DNA of 34,327 nucleotides, taken from NCBI GenBank assembly GCA_018384745.1, contig JAHAYH010000127.1, positions 1 to 34,327 of the forward strand. Reading direction: 5' to 3'. Of the stretch, positions 1 through 6,902 are shown in pieces (the first letter of the stretch is position 1; every line of letters begins with the position of its first letter). The notes below the pieces were generated by a model. The model was not told the origin of the DNA, made no database searches, and saw nothing but the letters and a program-made list of their open reading frames with translations. Made by a program: the position numbers and the translations under genes. Origin of the DNA: Caryophanon sp. (GTDB taxonomy: Bacteria; Bacillota; Bacilli; Bacillales_A; Planococcaceae).

Positions 1-214
1 GGTGTCCTGCATACGCTTGTGCAATTTGTGACGCCCCTTCTGGCATATCATTGCCCGCAAAATAATCGGCGTTTGTTTGCCAAGAAGTTGGCAGTTGCAG
101 CTCGCGTGCAAGTCGTTCGTTCCATAACACTATGTGCGGCGCGGCTACTTTATTGAGCGCCACTTCCGCATAAAAGATCGGTGGTAGTTGTTTATATGTT
201 TGTACTAACTTCAT
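1..214 (-). CDS. selO: SelO/YdiU family protein (UPF0061), N-terminal fragment cut by window edge
   Basis: The 71 codons in view start at an ATG and run off the left edge. The protein begins MKLVQTYKQLPPIFYAEV and later has the stretch MPEGASQIAQAYAGH, which matches the conserved entry to the SelO fold (E. coli YdiU has a comparable PGMSPLAQVYSGHQFG stretch). SelO proteins are pseudokinases that transfer AMP to protein side chains (AMPylation). The catalytic residues lie beyond the edge and cannot be judged. A weak purine-rich ribosome site (AAGAAAGTAGG) precedes the ATG. The gene is divergent from the HNH gene, with 125 bp between them. Family call is confident from the N-terminus; activity is inferred from the family only. 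Confidence 0.82.
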   Translation of the reverse strand, partial: MKLVQTYKQLPPIFYAEVALNKVAAPHIVLWNERLARELQLPTSWQTNADYFAGNDMPEGASQIAQAYAGH

Positions 215-285
215 TCAATCGCCTACTTTCTTATCGTTAACTATAGCGGTTTAATAACTTTTCAGCGAGAAATTTGTTTTTTTAG

Positions 286-315
286 TTGAGCGTCGCAAAA
301 TAAAAATAGTAAAAT
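286..315 (+). promoter_or_regulatory. Candidate sigma-A promoter for the HNH gene
   Basis: TTGAGC (286-291) and TAAAAT (310-315) are spaced 18 bp, followed by an AAGGAAGG ribosome site before the ATG at 340. The region is very A/T-rich, so a chance match is possible. Confidence 0.4.
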
Positions 316-339
316 ATTAACACAAAGGAAGGTGTTCAC

Positions 340-1173
340 ATGCTCTTTGAAAAAATCCCTACTACACATGAACAATTTAAAATAACTAAAAAAGAATATA
401 TGAAGGTATATGAGGACTTTAAACACTTTGCAGAACAGCTTACAAACTCAGCAGGCAACGTGAAAACTTCTAGCAATAAACCGCGTTCATACGCCAACCA
501 TTTAATACGTTTATTTATTTTTTTAAAGCGGCAACACATTTCTACAATTGGCGGCAATTTCGAAACGGTCATTCACCTAGAAAATTTAATGAAACACCCT
601 TCTTTTTCTTCATATAATCAGCAGGAGGTACGCTTTCCAAGTGCTACTATTACATGCTTTCGCGCTTATGTAACTGAACGTGCAATGGTTATTGAAGATG
701 CCATTGACAATGAAGCAAATGCAGCTTATTTAACGGCGAAACAACTCCCTATTATTAAAGAAGAGCAGCTGATTTACGTACCAACAAAGCGCAAAGAAAA
801 AGTGATCTCAAAATTTGGTCATACATATGTGCGGAGTCAGGCGGAAAGTTTCATCGCAAAACAACGAAGCAATTACACATGTGAAATGAGTGATTCACAT
901 ATTACGTTTTTAACGGAGCATCATCAAAAGCCATATGTAGAATCCCATCACTTAATTCCAATGGCAGCGCAAGATTATTTTGACTATACGATCGATTTTG
1001 CCCACAACATTGTAACGCTCTGCCCGACTTGTCATCGCAAAATTCATTACGCACAGCCCGAGCAAAAAAAGGAAATGTTGCAATTTTTGTTTGAGAAACG
1101 AAAAAATCATTATGCAACATATGGTATTTCTATTACGGAAGATGTATTGTTTAGCTTTTATAAAATTATGTAA
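340..1173 (+). CDS. HNH endonuclease domain protein
   Basis: A 277-residue protein whose C-terminal third carries an HNH nuclease motif. It has Y-T-C-E near residue 180, E-S-H-H-L-I-P near residue 205, and H-N-I-V-T-L-C-P-T-C-H-R-K-I-H near residues 225-240. The Cys pairs suggest a zinc-stabilised beta-beta-alpha-metal fold and the HH/N/H residues are the usual catalytic set. The N-terminal ~170 residues are unrecognised; they could be a DNA-recognition or specificity region. The start is the ATG with AAGGAAGG seven bases upstream. A small acidic gene follows 29 bp downstream, so the two are probably co-transcribed. Similar HNH C-termini occur in restriction-type and phage-defence nucleases; which role applies here cannot be told. 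No methyltransferase is adjacent. Confidence 0.8.
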   Translation: MLFEKIPTTHEQFKITKKEYMKVYEDFKHFAEQLTNSAGNVKTSSNKPRSYANHLIRLFIFLKRQHISTIGGNFETVIHLENLMKHPSFSSYNQQEVRFPSATITCFRAYVTERAMVIEDAIDNEANAAYLTAKQLPIIKEEQLIYVPTKRKEKVISKFGHTYVRSQAESFIAKQRSNYTCEMSDSHITFLTEHHQKPYVESHHLIPMAAQDYFDYTIDFAHNIVTLCPTCHRKIHYAQPEQKKEMLQFLFEKRKNHYATYGISITEDVLFSFYKIM

Positions 1174-1202
1174 CAACATTTTTTTAGAAAGGACGATCCA
1201 AC

Positions 1203-1454
1203 ATGAGCCGATATCTCTTTTTTGCCTATAGTATTCACGAGCCTAAAGGTGGCATTAACGATTTGAAGGGCATGTTTGATAGCATCGAAGACTTACACAC
1301 GTACTTACATGAACATTCTTCGGAGCTGCGTGGAGACTATGATTTTTTTCAACTATTTGATATGAAACTTCATAAGCCACAACCGATTGATTGGTTAGAT
1401 TTTTCCCGTCGTAAACATCACCCGTCTGATGAGGAAGAAGAAGAAGAACAATAA
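1203..1454 (+). CDS. Small acidic hypothetical protein
   Basis: An 83-residue protein that I do not recognise. It starts MSRYLFFAYSIHEPKGG, is rich in aromatic residues and Asp/Glu, and ends in a run of glutamates (DEEEEEEQ). There is no signal peptide or membrane segment. The start is supported by an AGAAAGGA ribosome site. It lies 29 bp after the HNH nuclease gene and directly before a strong terminator, so it looks like the second gene of a two-gene transcript. The acidic tail could bind a basic partner such as the nuclease, but this is only inference. Confidence 0.6.
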   Translation: MSRYLFFAYSIHEPKGGINDLKGMFDSIEDLHTYLHEHSSELRGDYDFFQLFDMKLHKPQPIDWLDFSRRKHHPSDEEEEEEQ

Positions 1455-1461
1455 CAAGCAG

Positions 1462-1495
1462 CCTTCTACGCACTACGTGTAGAAGGTTATTTTTT
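1462..1495 (+). terminator. Rho-independent terminator of the HNH/acidic-protein pair
   Basis: CCTTCTAC (1462-1469) pairs with GTAGAAGG (1479-1486), followed by TTATTTTTT. It sits 8 bp after the stop codon of the small acidic gene. Confidence 0.8.
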
Positions 1496-1581
1496 CCGCA
1501 ATAAATATGACATCGTCTGCTGCTCTACTTAACCGTTTTCATACATTTCTCGTCAAGTTACTGATTATTGCAAGAAAATTT

Positions 1582-1685
1582 TCAAATGTGACTAGATGTG
1601 AACTACAACATGTGCCATAATGATGAAATAGTAAAAATTATTAGAAAACATAGATTATTCTATATTTTTGTTGGAGGGATTTTTT
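1582..1685 (+). promoter_or_regulatory. Upstream region of the monooxygenase cassette with ATGTG repeats
   Basis: ATGTGA occurs at 1586-1591 and 1596-1601, exactly one helical turn apart, and ATGTG again at 1610-1614 just before a possible -10 element CATAAT (1616-1621). No convincing -35 is seen. The repeats could be an activator site for the downstream cassette. Otherwise the 1496-1685 gap holds nothing recognisable. Confidence 0.25.
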
Positions 1686-2933
1686 GTGTCACATATTAAA
1701 ACAGCGCTTGTAGTCGGTGGCGGCATTGGCGGGCTCGTTACGGCGTTAAAGCTGCACGAACAAGGCGTCAACGTTACCGTATTTGAAAGTGTAGAAACGA
1801 TTCGTGAGCTTGGCGTTGGGATCAACTTACTTCCGCACTCTGTTCGCGTTTTAACGCAGCTTGGCTTAGCAGAGGAGCTGCATAAAATAGGGATTCCTAC
1901 AGCGGAGCTTATGTATGTTAATAAATTCGGGAAAAAGATTTGGCAAGAAAACCGCGGCATTAACGCTGGCTACAAATGGCCGCAATATTCAATTCATCGC
2001 GGACGCTTACAAATGCTGTTATTAACAGCCGTTAAGGAACGTCTTGGTGACGCGGCAGTGTTAACAGGCCACCATTTAACATCGTTTGACAATGAAGCAG
2101 ATGGCGTTGTCGCTCGTTTTGCGAATAAAAAAACAGGCGAAGCACTTGGTGAATACCGCGCGGATGTGCTCATTGCAGTAGATGGCATTCATTCGGTTGT
2201 GCGCAAGCATTTTTATCCGAACGAAGGGCTACCGAAGTATAGCGGGCGCATTTTATGGCGCGGTATTACAGAAGCAGATCCGTATTTAACAGGGCGTTCG
2301 ATGATCATGGCAGGACATCAAGATCAAAAGTTCGTCGCCTACCCGATTTCACCAGATTCGGCAGCTGAAGGGCGTTCACTCGTTAACTGGATTGCGGAGC
2401 TAAACGTCGAAACGATGCCGGACCGTACAGATTGGAATAAAGAAATCGATAAAGAAAAGTTTGCTCCAGCATTTAAAGATTGGAATTTTGGCTGGTTAAA
2501 CGTACCAAAACTCATTGCAGAAGCTTCTGCTGTATATGAATTCCCAATGGTCGATCGTGACCCGCTTCCACAATGGACGTTCGGTCGCATTACATTACTA
2601 GGTGACGCGGCTCACCCAATGTATCCAATCGGCTCAAACGGTGCATCGCAAGCTATTTTAGATGCGGACGCGCTCGGTGACGTTCTCGCAAAGCAACTAA
2701 GCGCTGAAGAAACGCTACAAGCATACGAAGCATTGCGTCGCGAACCAACGGCGAACATCGTTTTAACGAATCGTCAAAACGGTCCTGAAGTGGTGATGCA
2801 AATCGTTGAAGACCGCGCACCAAATGGTTTTGAACGTTTAGAGGATGTTATTTCATATGAAGAATTAGAAGAAATCGCAAACCGCTACAAAAAAATCGCT
2901 GGGTTTGACCGCGAATCATTAAATGCGAAATAG
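1686..2933 (+). CDS. FAD-dependent aromatic-ring monooxygenase (salicylate hydroxylase / PhzS-like)
   Basis: A 415-residue flavoprotein of the class A (FAD_binding_3) monooxygenases, which use NAD(P)H and O2 to hydroxylate aromatic substrates. The N-terminus has the Rossmann signature VVGGGIGGL. The second FAD motif GDAAHPMYPIGSNGASQAILDA-type segment lies near residue 310, and an internal DG segment (AVDGIHSVVRKHF) near residue 165 is the usual DG motif. The start is the GTG at 1686, seven bases after GGAGGG; the upstream in-frame TTG at 1668 would overlap that ribosome site. The Dabb gene follows, with its ribosome site overlapping this stop codon, and then an AAHS-type transporter. Hydroxylation of an aromatic or heteroaromatic acid is a reasonable inference; the substrate cannot be read from sequence. 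Confidence 0.83.
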   Translation: MSHIKTALVVGGGIGGLVTALKLHEQGVNVTVFESVETIRELGVGINLLPHSVRVLTQLGLAEELHKIGIPTAELMYVNKFGKKIWQENRGINAGYKWPQYSIHRGRLQMLLLTAVKERLGDAAVLTGHHLTSFDNEADGVVARFANKKTGEALGEYRADVLIAVDGIHSVVRKHFYPNEGLPKYSGRILWRGITEADPYLTGRSMIMAGHQDQKFVAYPISPDSAAEGRSLVNWIAELNVETMPDRTDWNKEIDKEKFAPAFKDWNFGWLNVPKLIAEASAVYEFPMVDRDPLPQWTFGRITLLGDAAHPMYPIGSNGASQAILDADALGDVLAKQLSAEETLQAYEALRREPTANIVLTNRQNGPEVVMQIVEDRAPNGFERLEDVISYEELEEIANRYKKIAGFDRESLNAK

Positions 2934-2942
2934 GAGATCACT

Positions 2943-3239
2943 ATGGTTGAACATATTGTACTCATTAAGTGTGCCGAAACGACGACCGCTGCACAAAAGC
3001 AACAGCTCATCGACCGGACGCTGCGCCTAAAAGAGACGATTCCAGGCATCGTCGACATTCAGCAAGGACTCAACTTCTCTACACGCAACAAAGGCTATGA
3101 CATCGGCTTAACCGTGCGCTTTGAAAATCGCGAGGCGTTGCAAAACTATTTACCACATCCAGATCATCAAGCAACGATTGCGTACTTACAACAAATTGGT
3201 GTAGAAGATACGATCATCGTCGATTTTGACATCGACTAA
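2943..3239 (+). CDS. Dabb (stress-responsive A/B barrel) domain protein
   Basis: A 98-residue protein starting MVEHIVLIKCAETTTAAQ, with the ferredoxin-like Dabb pattern: an opening strand V-E-H-I-V-L-I-K, a helix leading into I-P-G-I-V-D-I-Q-Q-G, a central Y-D-I-G-L-T-V-R-F strand, and Y-L-P-H-P-D-H-Q-A before a closing strand. Dabb proteins are small dimeric alpha/beta barrels; some are cyclases or decarboxylase-like enzymes on polyketide or aromatic intermediates, others are only known as stress-induced. It starts 9 bp after the monooxygenase stop with AGGAGAT overlapping that stop, so translation is likely coupled. Acting on the monooxygenase product is plausible but unproven. Confidence 0.8.
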   Translation: MVEHIVLIKCAETTTAAQKQQLIDRTLRLKETIPGIVDIQQGLNFSTRNKGYDIGLTVRFENREALQNYLPHPDHQATIAYLQQIGVEDTIIVDFDID

Positions 3240-3257
3240 AATTTTTTACCGTTTTCA

Positions 3258-3297
3258 CTTTAGCACATAAACGCGTTAAAGCGCCTATGTGCTAAAG
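3258..3297 (+). terminator. Long perfect hairpin between the Dabb and transporter genes
   Basis: A 12-bp perfect stem (CTTTAGCACATA, 3258-3269, with TATGTGCTAAAG, 3286-3297) encloses a nested GCG/CGC stem (3273-3275 with 3282-3284). Only CATTTTGTAT follows, a poor U-tract. It may be an intrinsic terminator, an attenuator lowering transporter expression, or an RNA-processing site. Confidence 0.55.
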
Positions 3298-3324
3298 CAT
3301 TTTGTATACAAAGGAGTGTTATTT

Positions 3325-4683
3325 GTGCGTGTGCAACTAAACGACATCATTGATCAAAGTCGGCTAAACGGCTTTCATTTCTCGCTCATTGGCTGGTGTT
3401 TATTTATTATTTTAATGGATGGCTATGACGTCGTGATTTACGGCTCCGTTATTCCATCACTCATTGAGGAATGGGGGATTTCAACGGTGACTGCTGGTGC
3501 TATTGGTAGCTATACCGCTGCTGGCACAGCGCTTGGTGCTATTATTTTCGGGTTACTCGCTGATAAAATCGGGCGTAAAAAAGTCATCATTCTTTGTACG
3601 ACGATGTTTAGCTTATTTACAGCGCTTGCGCCATTTGCGGGTGGTCCTGAGCTGTTTGCGGTATTCCGCGTTATTGCAGGGCTCGGTCTTGGTGGCGTCA
3701 TGCCAAATGTCATTGCGTTATCAACAGAGTATGCCCCGAAAAAAATCCGCGGTGCGGTTGTATCGTTCATTTTCTGTGGCTACTCAATTGGGGCCATTGC
3801 CGCCGCACTGTTTAGTAAATCATTATTACCAACATTCGGCTGGAAACCGATCTTTTGGATTGCGGCACTTCCATTGCTGTTTTTACCGTTTTTAATTAAG
3901 CAATTACCGGAGTCTGCAAACTTCCTATTAGCAAAAGGCAAAGATGCCGAGGTGAAAAAGATTTTAGCAAAGCTTGACCCTGCGACTGCTTCACAAAGTT
4001 TCGAACTTGAAAAACCGTCTACGAAAGCAGCTGGCTCACCGCTTGTGAAACTATTTGAAAACAAGTTAGCACTTAGCACGATTATGTTTTGGATTTCATG
4101 CTTCTCCTGCTTCGTATTAATTTATGCGATGAACGTTTGGTTGCCAAAGTTAATGGTTGAAGCTGGTTATAGCTTAAGCAACAGCTTATTATTCGTTGTC
4201 GCACTGAACATGGGCGCAATCGCAGGTACTGTTGTATTTGGTCGTCTAACGGATCAATGGGGCTTCAAAAAAGTGATGGTACCACTTTACTTCGGTGGCG
4301 CACTTGCGTTAGCGGCTGTTGGCTTAACGAACAATACGATTTTAGCGTATGCGTTAATTGCGATCATCGGCGCTGCATCAATTGGTGTTCAAAATATTAG
4401 TAACGCGTTTGTTTCACAGTTTTATCGACCAGAAGTCCGTTCAACAGGTGTCGGTGCTGCGATGGCATTTGGGCGCGTTGGTGGTATTTTCGCCCCAACG
4501 TTTGTCGGTGTGCTACTGACGATGAACTTCTCTGCACAAATGAACTTTACGTTAATTGGCATCGCTGCTGTCGTTGGTGGTATTGCGATCTTATTCGTAC
4601 AAGAAAAGCATGCACATTACCGTCAAGGAGAAGAAACAGAGGGTGAAGCGGTTGTCATGACCGAGGCGAATCATTCAGCGTAA
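3325..4683 (+). CDS. MFS transporter, aromatic acid:H+ symporter (AAHS) type
   Basis: A 452-residue integral membrane protein with about 12 hydrophobic segments. The first segment contains the D-G-Y-D signature typical of aromatic-acid symporters of the PcaK/BenK type. The loop between segments 2 and 3 has the MFS motif G-L-L-A-D-K-I-G-R-K-K, and a related G-R-L-T-D-Q-W-G-F-K-K occurs in the second half. The start is the GTG at 3325 (MRVQLNDIIDQ), eight bases after AAGGAG; a longer reading from 3289 would place the ribosome site inside the gene and overlap the hairpin. It follows the monooxygenase and Dabb genes, so uptake of the aromatic substrate by proton symport is the likely role. It could also be an exporter; the DGYD motif favours import. 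Confidence 0.83.
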   Translation: MRVQLNDIIDQSRLNGFHFSLIGWCLFIILMDGYDVVIYGSVIPSLIEEWGISTVTAGAIGSYTAAGTALGAIIFGLLADKIGRKKVIILCTTMFSLFTALAPFAGGPELFAVFRVIAGLGLGGVMPNVIALSTEYAPKKIRGAVVSFIFCGYSIGAIAAALFSKSLLPTFGWKPIFWIAALPLLFLPFLIKQLPESANFLLAKGKDAEVKKILAKLDPATASQSFELEKPSTKAAGSPLVKLFENKLALSTIMFWISCFSCFVLIYAMNVWLPKLMVEAGYSLSNSLLFVVALNMGAIAGTVVFGRLTDQWGFKKVMVPLYFGGALALAAVGLTNNTILAYALIAIIGAASIGVQNISNAFVSQFYRPEVRSTGVGAAMAFGRVGGIFAPTFVGVLLTMNFSAQMNFTLIGIAAVVGGIAILFVQEKHAHYRQGEETEGEAVVMTEANHSA

Positions 4684-4690
4684 CAACAAG

Positions 4691-4722
4691 AAGCGGTAGA
4701 AGGGACAGTCCCCTCTACCGCT
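4691..4722. terminator. Bidirectional terminator between the converging transporter and nuclease genes
   Basis: AAGCGGTAG (4691-4699) pairs with CTACCGCTT (4714-4722), with further inner GGGAC/GTCCC pairing. It lies just after the transporter stop and directly next to the stop codon of the minus-strand gene, with CTTTTAC on one side and CTTCTTGTTG on the other. Confidence 0.75.
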
Positions 4723-4723
4723 T

Positions 4724-6226
4724 TTACATGTACGTAGCTGCTTGTTCATAAATTTCGTAACGGTGCTGAAATGTGACATATTTCATCGTTGTTCGATCTA
4801 GCCGTTGTGGCAATGTTTGGTCATACCGCTCATTAAACTGTTCAATATAATATGCTTGTTTCGTTCGCATCGTTTGTTCACACTTTTCCTGATTATACGC
4901 AACATCACATGCTACCGTAAAATTTTGCGCTTGTACGTACTGCCAAATATGTTCAACCGCATGTTTCATGATCGCCTTTGTGACATCAACGGTCCCAAAA
5001 TTAAAATCGTATTCATTCACTAAAAACACGAGGTTGCCCGCCGCACGATTGGCTTTGAACTTCTCGATGTCTTTATGCGTCGTACGCCCATCCATCTCCA
5101 TCAGCTTTCGGTCTGTATAGTGCCAGTAGCTCCCTTGCATTTCAAATACTAGCGTGTGGCCATTTGCTAGTTCAACGACACAATCGTTACGATACATTGC
5201 CCCTGGTACCATCGCTTCTACTTTAACACGATGTTGTGGGAACAACTCACGTATCGCCTCTTTCATCAGCTTACCGGCAAACGATTCTCGCTCGTTTAAA
5301 AAACAACGTAAACAGCGCGCCTTGCTAATCGTACGTTTATCAATCCATGTTTTCCAACTATGTCCGTTGGCGCATTTCCACCAATATTGTTGATGTGAAC
5401 CGAAGCTAATATTTTGCGTGAGCGGACCATTTTTCTCCTCATCCCATTCCGCTGCAATATGCGGAAACTTCACGAGCAATGAATTACATCGACTGCATGT
5501 AAAGTTTGAAGAAAAGCGACCATTTCGCTTTTTCGTCGTATATTTATTCGGCGTTGTCGCATCTTGTACTGTTTGTACATATTGGCATTGTGTGCACGTC
5601 AGGAAAATTTTCTCCTTACTACCTTTTCGAATTTTTGTAAACGGTATGTGCCCGTTATGCTCTGGCTTATAATACACTTCTAAGTCAGGTCTTACTTCAT
5701 GCAGCCACTTCGTTTTATTCATTTTACGTTCATGTGCTCTAAAAATTTCAATACAAACTTTACATAAAGGTAACGCATAATCAGTCATAAATTCTTTATA
5801 CGCTCGTTCGCAGTGATCTTCACAATCTACTTGGCAACATTTTACTGTAACACGTGTTGCGGTCCCTTTTAATTCACCTATATGCACTACATCAAATCCA
5901 ACGTCGACTAAATTTTGTTTCAACGTTTCTTTTGAATGTTTTCGAACGTTATTTTCTTCTTTTTTCGTTTCCATATGTGGTATTTCAAATTTATAAGTCT
6001 TTTTACTTTCATACCAAAATGTATATCCTTGTACAGACTTTATATTTTCTTTTAAGATCTCATTAACTTTCCCAACACTTTTAATATGCAAAGCTTTTGC
6101 TGCTTCAGCCGGTGTCATAAATGGACCATATTGCTCTCCTATTTTCTTAAATTCCGCGCCTCTTTTTTCTATTTTTTGCCCCATAACTAAATAATGTTCG
6201 ATGTTATATGTTGTATACAATTTCAT
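4724..6226 (-). CDS. Zinc-ribbon protein with C-terminal Vsr-like / PD-(D/E)XK nuclease domain
   Basis: A 500-residue protein of mosaic build. The first ~60 residues include a helix-turn-helix-like stretch (TPAEAAKALHIKSVGKV). Residues ~125-260 hold several CxxC pairs (CCQVDCEDHC, CKVC, CTQC, CSRC). Residues ~265-325 contain a DUF4379-like repeat: IAAEWDEEKN, then W-W-K-C-A-N-G-H-S-W and CLRC, a zinc-ribbon type common in Gram-positive nuclease-like proteins. After that comes a nuclease-like region: YRNDCVVEL, LVFEMQGSYWH and THKDIEKF, fitting the D-E-H-D pattern of the Vsr/EDxHD fold. CoiA-like nucleases are an alternative. The start ATG has GAGG four bases upstream, and a TATAAT at 6253-6258 (minus strand) is the likely -10. 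It is 143 bp downstream of the intron-bearing tRNA-Arg and separated from it by a terminator. A homing-type or defence nuclease role is inference. Confidence 0.65.
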   Translation of the reverse strand: MKLYTTYNIEHYLVMGQKIEKRGAEFKKIGEQYGPFMTPAEAAKALHIKSVGKVNEILKENIKSVQGYTFWYESKKTYKFEIPHMETKKEENNVRKHSKETLKQNLVDVGFDVVHIGELKGTATRVTVKCCQVDCEDHCERAYKEFMTDYALPLCKVCIEIFRAHERKMNKTKWLHEVRPDLEVYYKPEHNGHIPFTKIRKGSKEKIFLTCTQCQYVQTVQDATTPNKYTTKKRNGRFSSNFTCSRCNSLLVKFPHIAAEWDEEKNGPLTQNISFGSHQQYWWKCANGHSWKTWIDKRTISKARCLRCFLNERESFAGKLMKEAIRELFPQHRVKVEAMVPGAMYRNDCVVELANGHTLVFEMQGSYWHYTDRKLMEMDGRTTHKDIEKFKANRAAGNLVFLVNEYDFNFGTVDVTKAIMKHAVEHIWQYVQAQNFTVACDVAYNQEKCEQTMRTKQAYYIEQFNERYDQTLPQRLDRTTMKYVTFQHRYEIYEQAATYM

Positions 6227-6294
6227 TTCACCTCAAAACATACGTTCGTTTTATTATATATTTCCTTAAAATGAAAAATATAAACAATCGTAAT

Positions 6295-6338
6295 AAAAAA
6301 GCACCACATTCTCATTTAAAAGAATGCGGTGCTTTTTT
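6295..6338 (-). terminator. Terminator of the tRNA-Arg transcript
   Basis: AAAAAAGCACC-CATTCT (6295-6312) pairs with AGAATG-GGTGCTTTTTT (6321-6338), with one mismatch in a long stem. On the minus strand the hairpin is followed by six U residues. It lies 31 bp after the tRNA 3' end. Confidence 0.88.
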
Positions 6339-6369
6339 CGTTCTAAATTACTAAAATAAAACTCAAATA

Positions 6370-6736
6370 CGTCCCAGACAGGACTCGAACCTGTGACCAA
6401 CGGCTTAGCTTACTACTACAATTTTCATTGCTTATGATTTTTTATAGTTCTATTTACCTATAAACAAACATAATTTGATAGTCTGGACTATAACTTCACC
6501 ATTTCAGGTGCGACACGTTTAGTCTCTACGGAACCTCTCGTAGTAAAAAATACTACTGCAACTACTCTACCTGCAAAATGCCATTCGAATAATCTCGTTT
6601 CCTCGGTATTGCCATCAGCATGATCTGTTAAGGGTTTACCGATATGGTGTCGTCCACTTTATACGTTACTTTTCCGTATAAAGGCTCCTATTTATAACTT
6701 AAAGGCCGTTGCTCTATCCAACTGAGCTACTGGGAC
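6370..6736 (-). tRNA. tRNA-Arg(UCU), interrupted by a group I intron
   Basis: The 5' exon is 6736-6702 (35 nt) and the 3' exon 6408-6370 (39 nt). Joined, they give a perfect 74-nt cloverleaf: acceptor GTCCCAG/CTGGGAC with discriminator G, D stem GCTC/GAGC, anticodon stem ACGGC/GCCGT, loop CTTCTAA (anticodon UCU), and T stem ACAGG/CCTGT with TTCGAGT. CCA is not encoded. The body resembles the Bacillus AGA-reading tRNA-Arg. The interruption lies between anticodon bases 34 and 35. A strong promoter and a terminator flank the gene, so it is a single-gene transcription unit and probably functional. If it is the only tRNA-Arg(UCU), intron removal is essential for reading AGA codons. Confidence 0.93.
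6409..6701 (-). ncRNA. Group I self-splicing intron inside tRNA-Arg(UCU)
   Basis: A 293-nt ORF-less intron. All paired regions are visible (minus-strand RNA, plus coordinates). P1: exon CUU (6704-6702) with guide GAG (6687-6685), giving the splice-site U-G wobble. P2: 6683-6675 with 6665-6657, 9 bp. P3: CGACAC 6652-6647 with GUGUCG 6516-6511. P4: UCGGUA 6642-6637 with UACCGA 6608-6603, J4/5 rich in A. P6: GGAA 6602-6599 with UUCC 6533-6530. P7 (guanosine site): GACUA 6524-6520 with UAGUC 6490-6486. P8: CACC 6510-6507 with GGUG 6500-6497. P9: UUAUG/CAUAA (6473-6469, 6436-6432) and UUAUAG/CUAUAA (6463-6458, 6447-6442). A GAAA-capped CAAU/AUUG hairpin is at 6430-6419. The last base is G (omega-G, 6409). 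P3 and P7 form the diagnostic pseudoknot. Several blocks recall the cyanobacterial tRNA-Leu(UAA) intron. Confidence 0.92.
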
Positions 6737-6766
6737 AATGACTTTCTTTAACGAAAGACAAGATTT

Positions 6767-6795
6767 ATTATATGCGATAAATTTTTATAAGTCAA
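6767..6795 (-). promoter_or_regulatory. Strong sigma-A promoter of tRNA-Arg
   Basis: On the minus strand TTGACT (6795-6790), a 17-bp spacer and a perfect TATAAT (6772-6767). Transcription would start near 6760, about 24 nt before the tRNA 5' end. Confidence 0.88.
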
Positions 6796-6853
6796 CCACT
6801 TTTCACAAAAATTTAGTAAAACTGTATACAAAAATCCTTTTTGTACAATAACA

Positions 6854-6896
6854 AAAGCAACAAGCGTCGAACCATTGCCCGCCCACTTGTTGCTTT
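6854..6896 (-). terminator. Terminator after ysnB
   Basis: An 11-bp perfect stem (AAAGCAACAAG 6854-6864 with CTTGTTGCTTT 6886-6896) lies just after the ysnB stop. On the minus strand it is followed by TTGTTATTG, a moderate U-tract. The loop is long (21 nt). Confidence 0.75.
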
Positions 6897-6902
6897 GTTT
6901 CA

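Noticed and set aside
902-1179. Minus-strand ORFs opposite the HNH gene
   Set aside because: They are antisense to a gene with clear HNH motifs and show no family features or ribosome sites.
6701-6702. Alternative splice site giving anticodon UUU (Lys)
   Set aside because: It would need an intron ending in C rather than G, and the tRNA body matches tRNA-Arg(UCU).
6370-6736. tRNA-Arg read as a broken pseudogene or as two tRNA fragments
   Set aside because: The exons rejoin into an error-free cloverleaf, the insert has every group I pairing, and promoter and terminator are intact.
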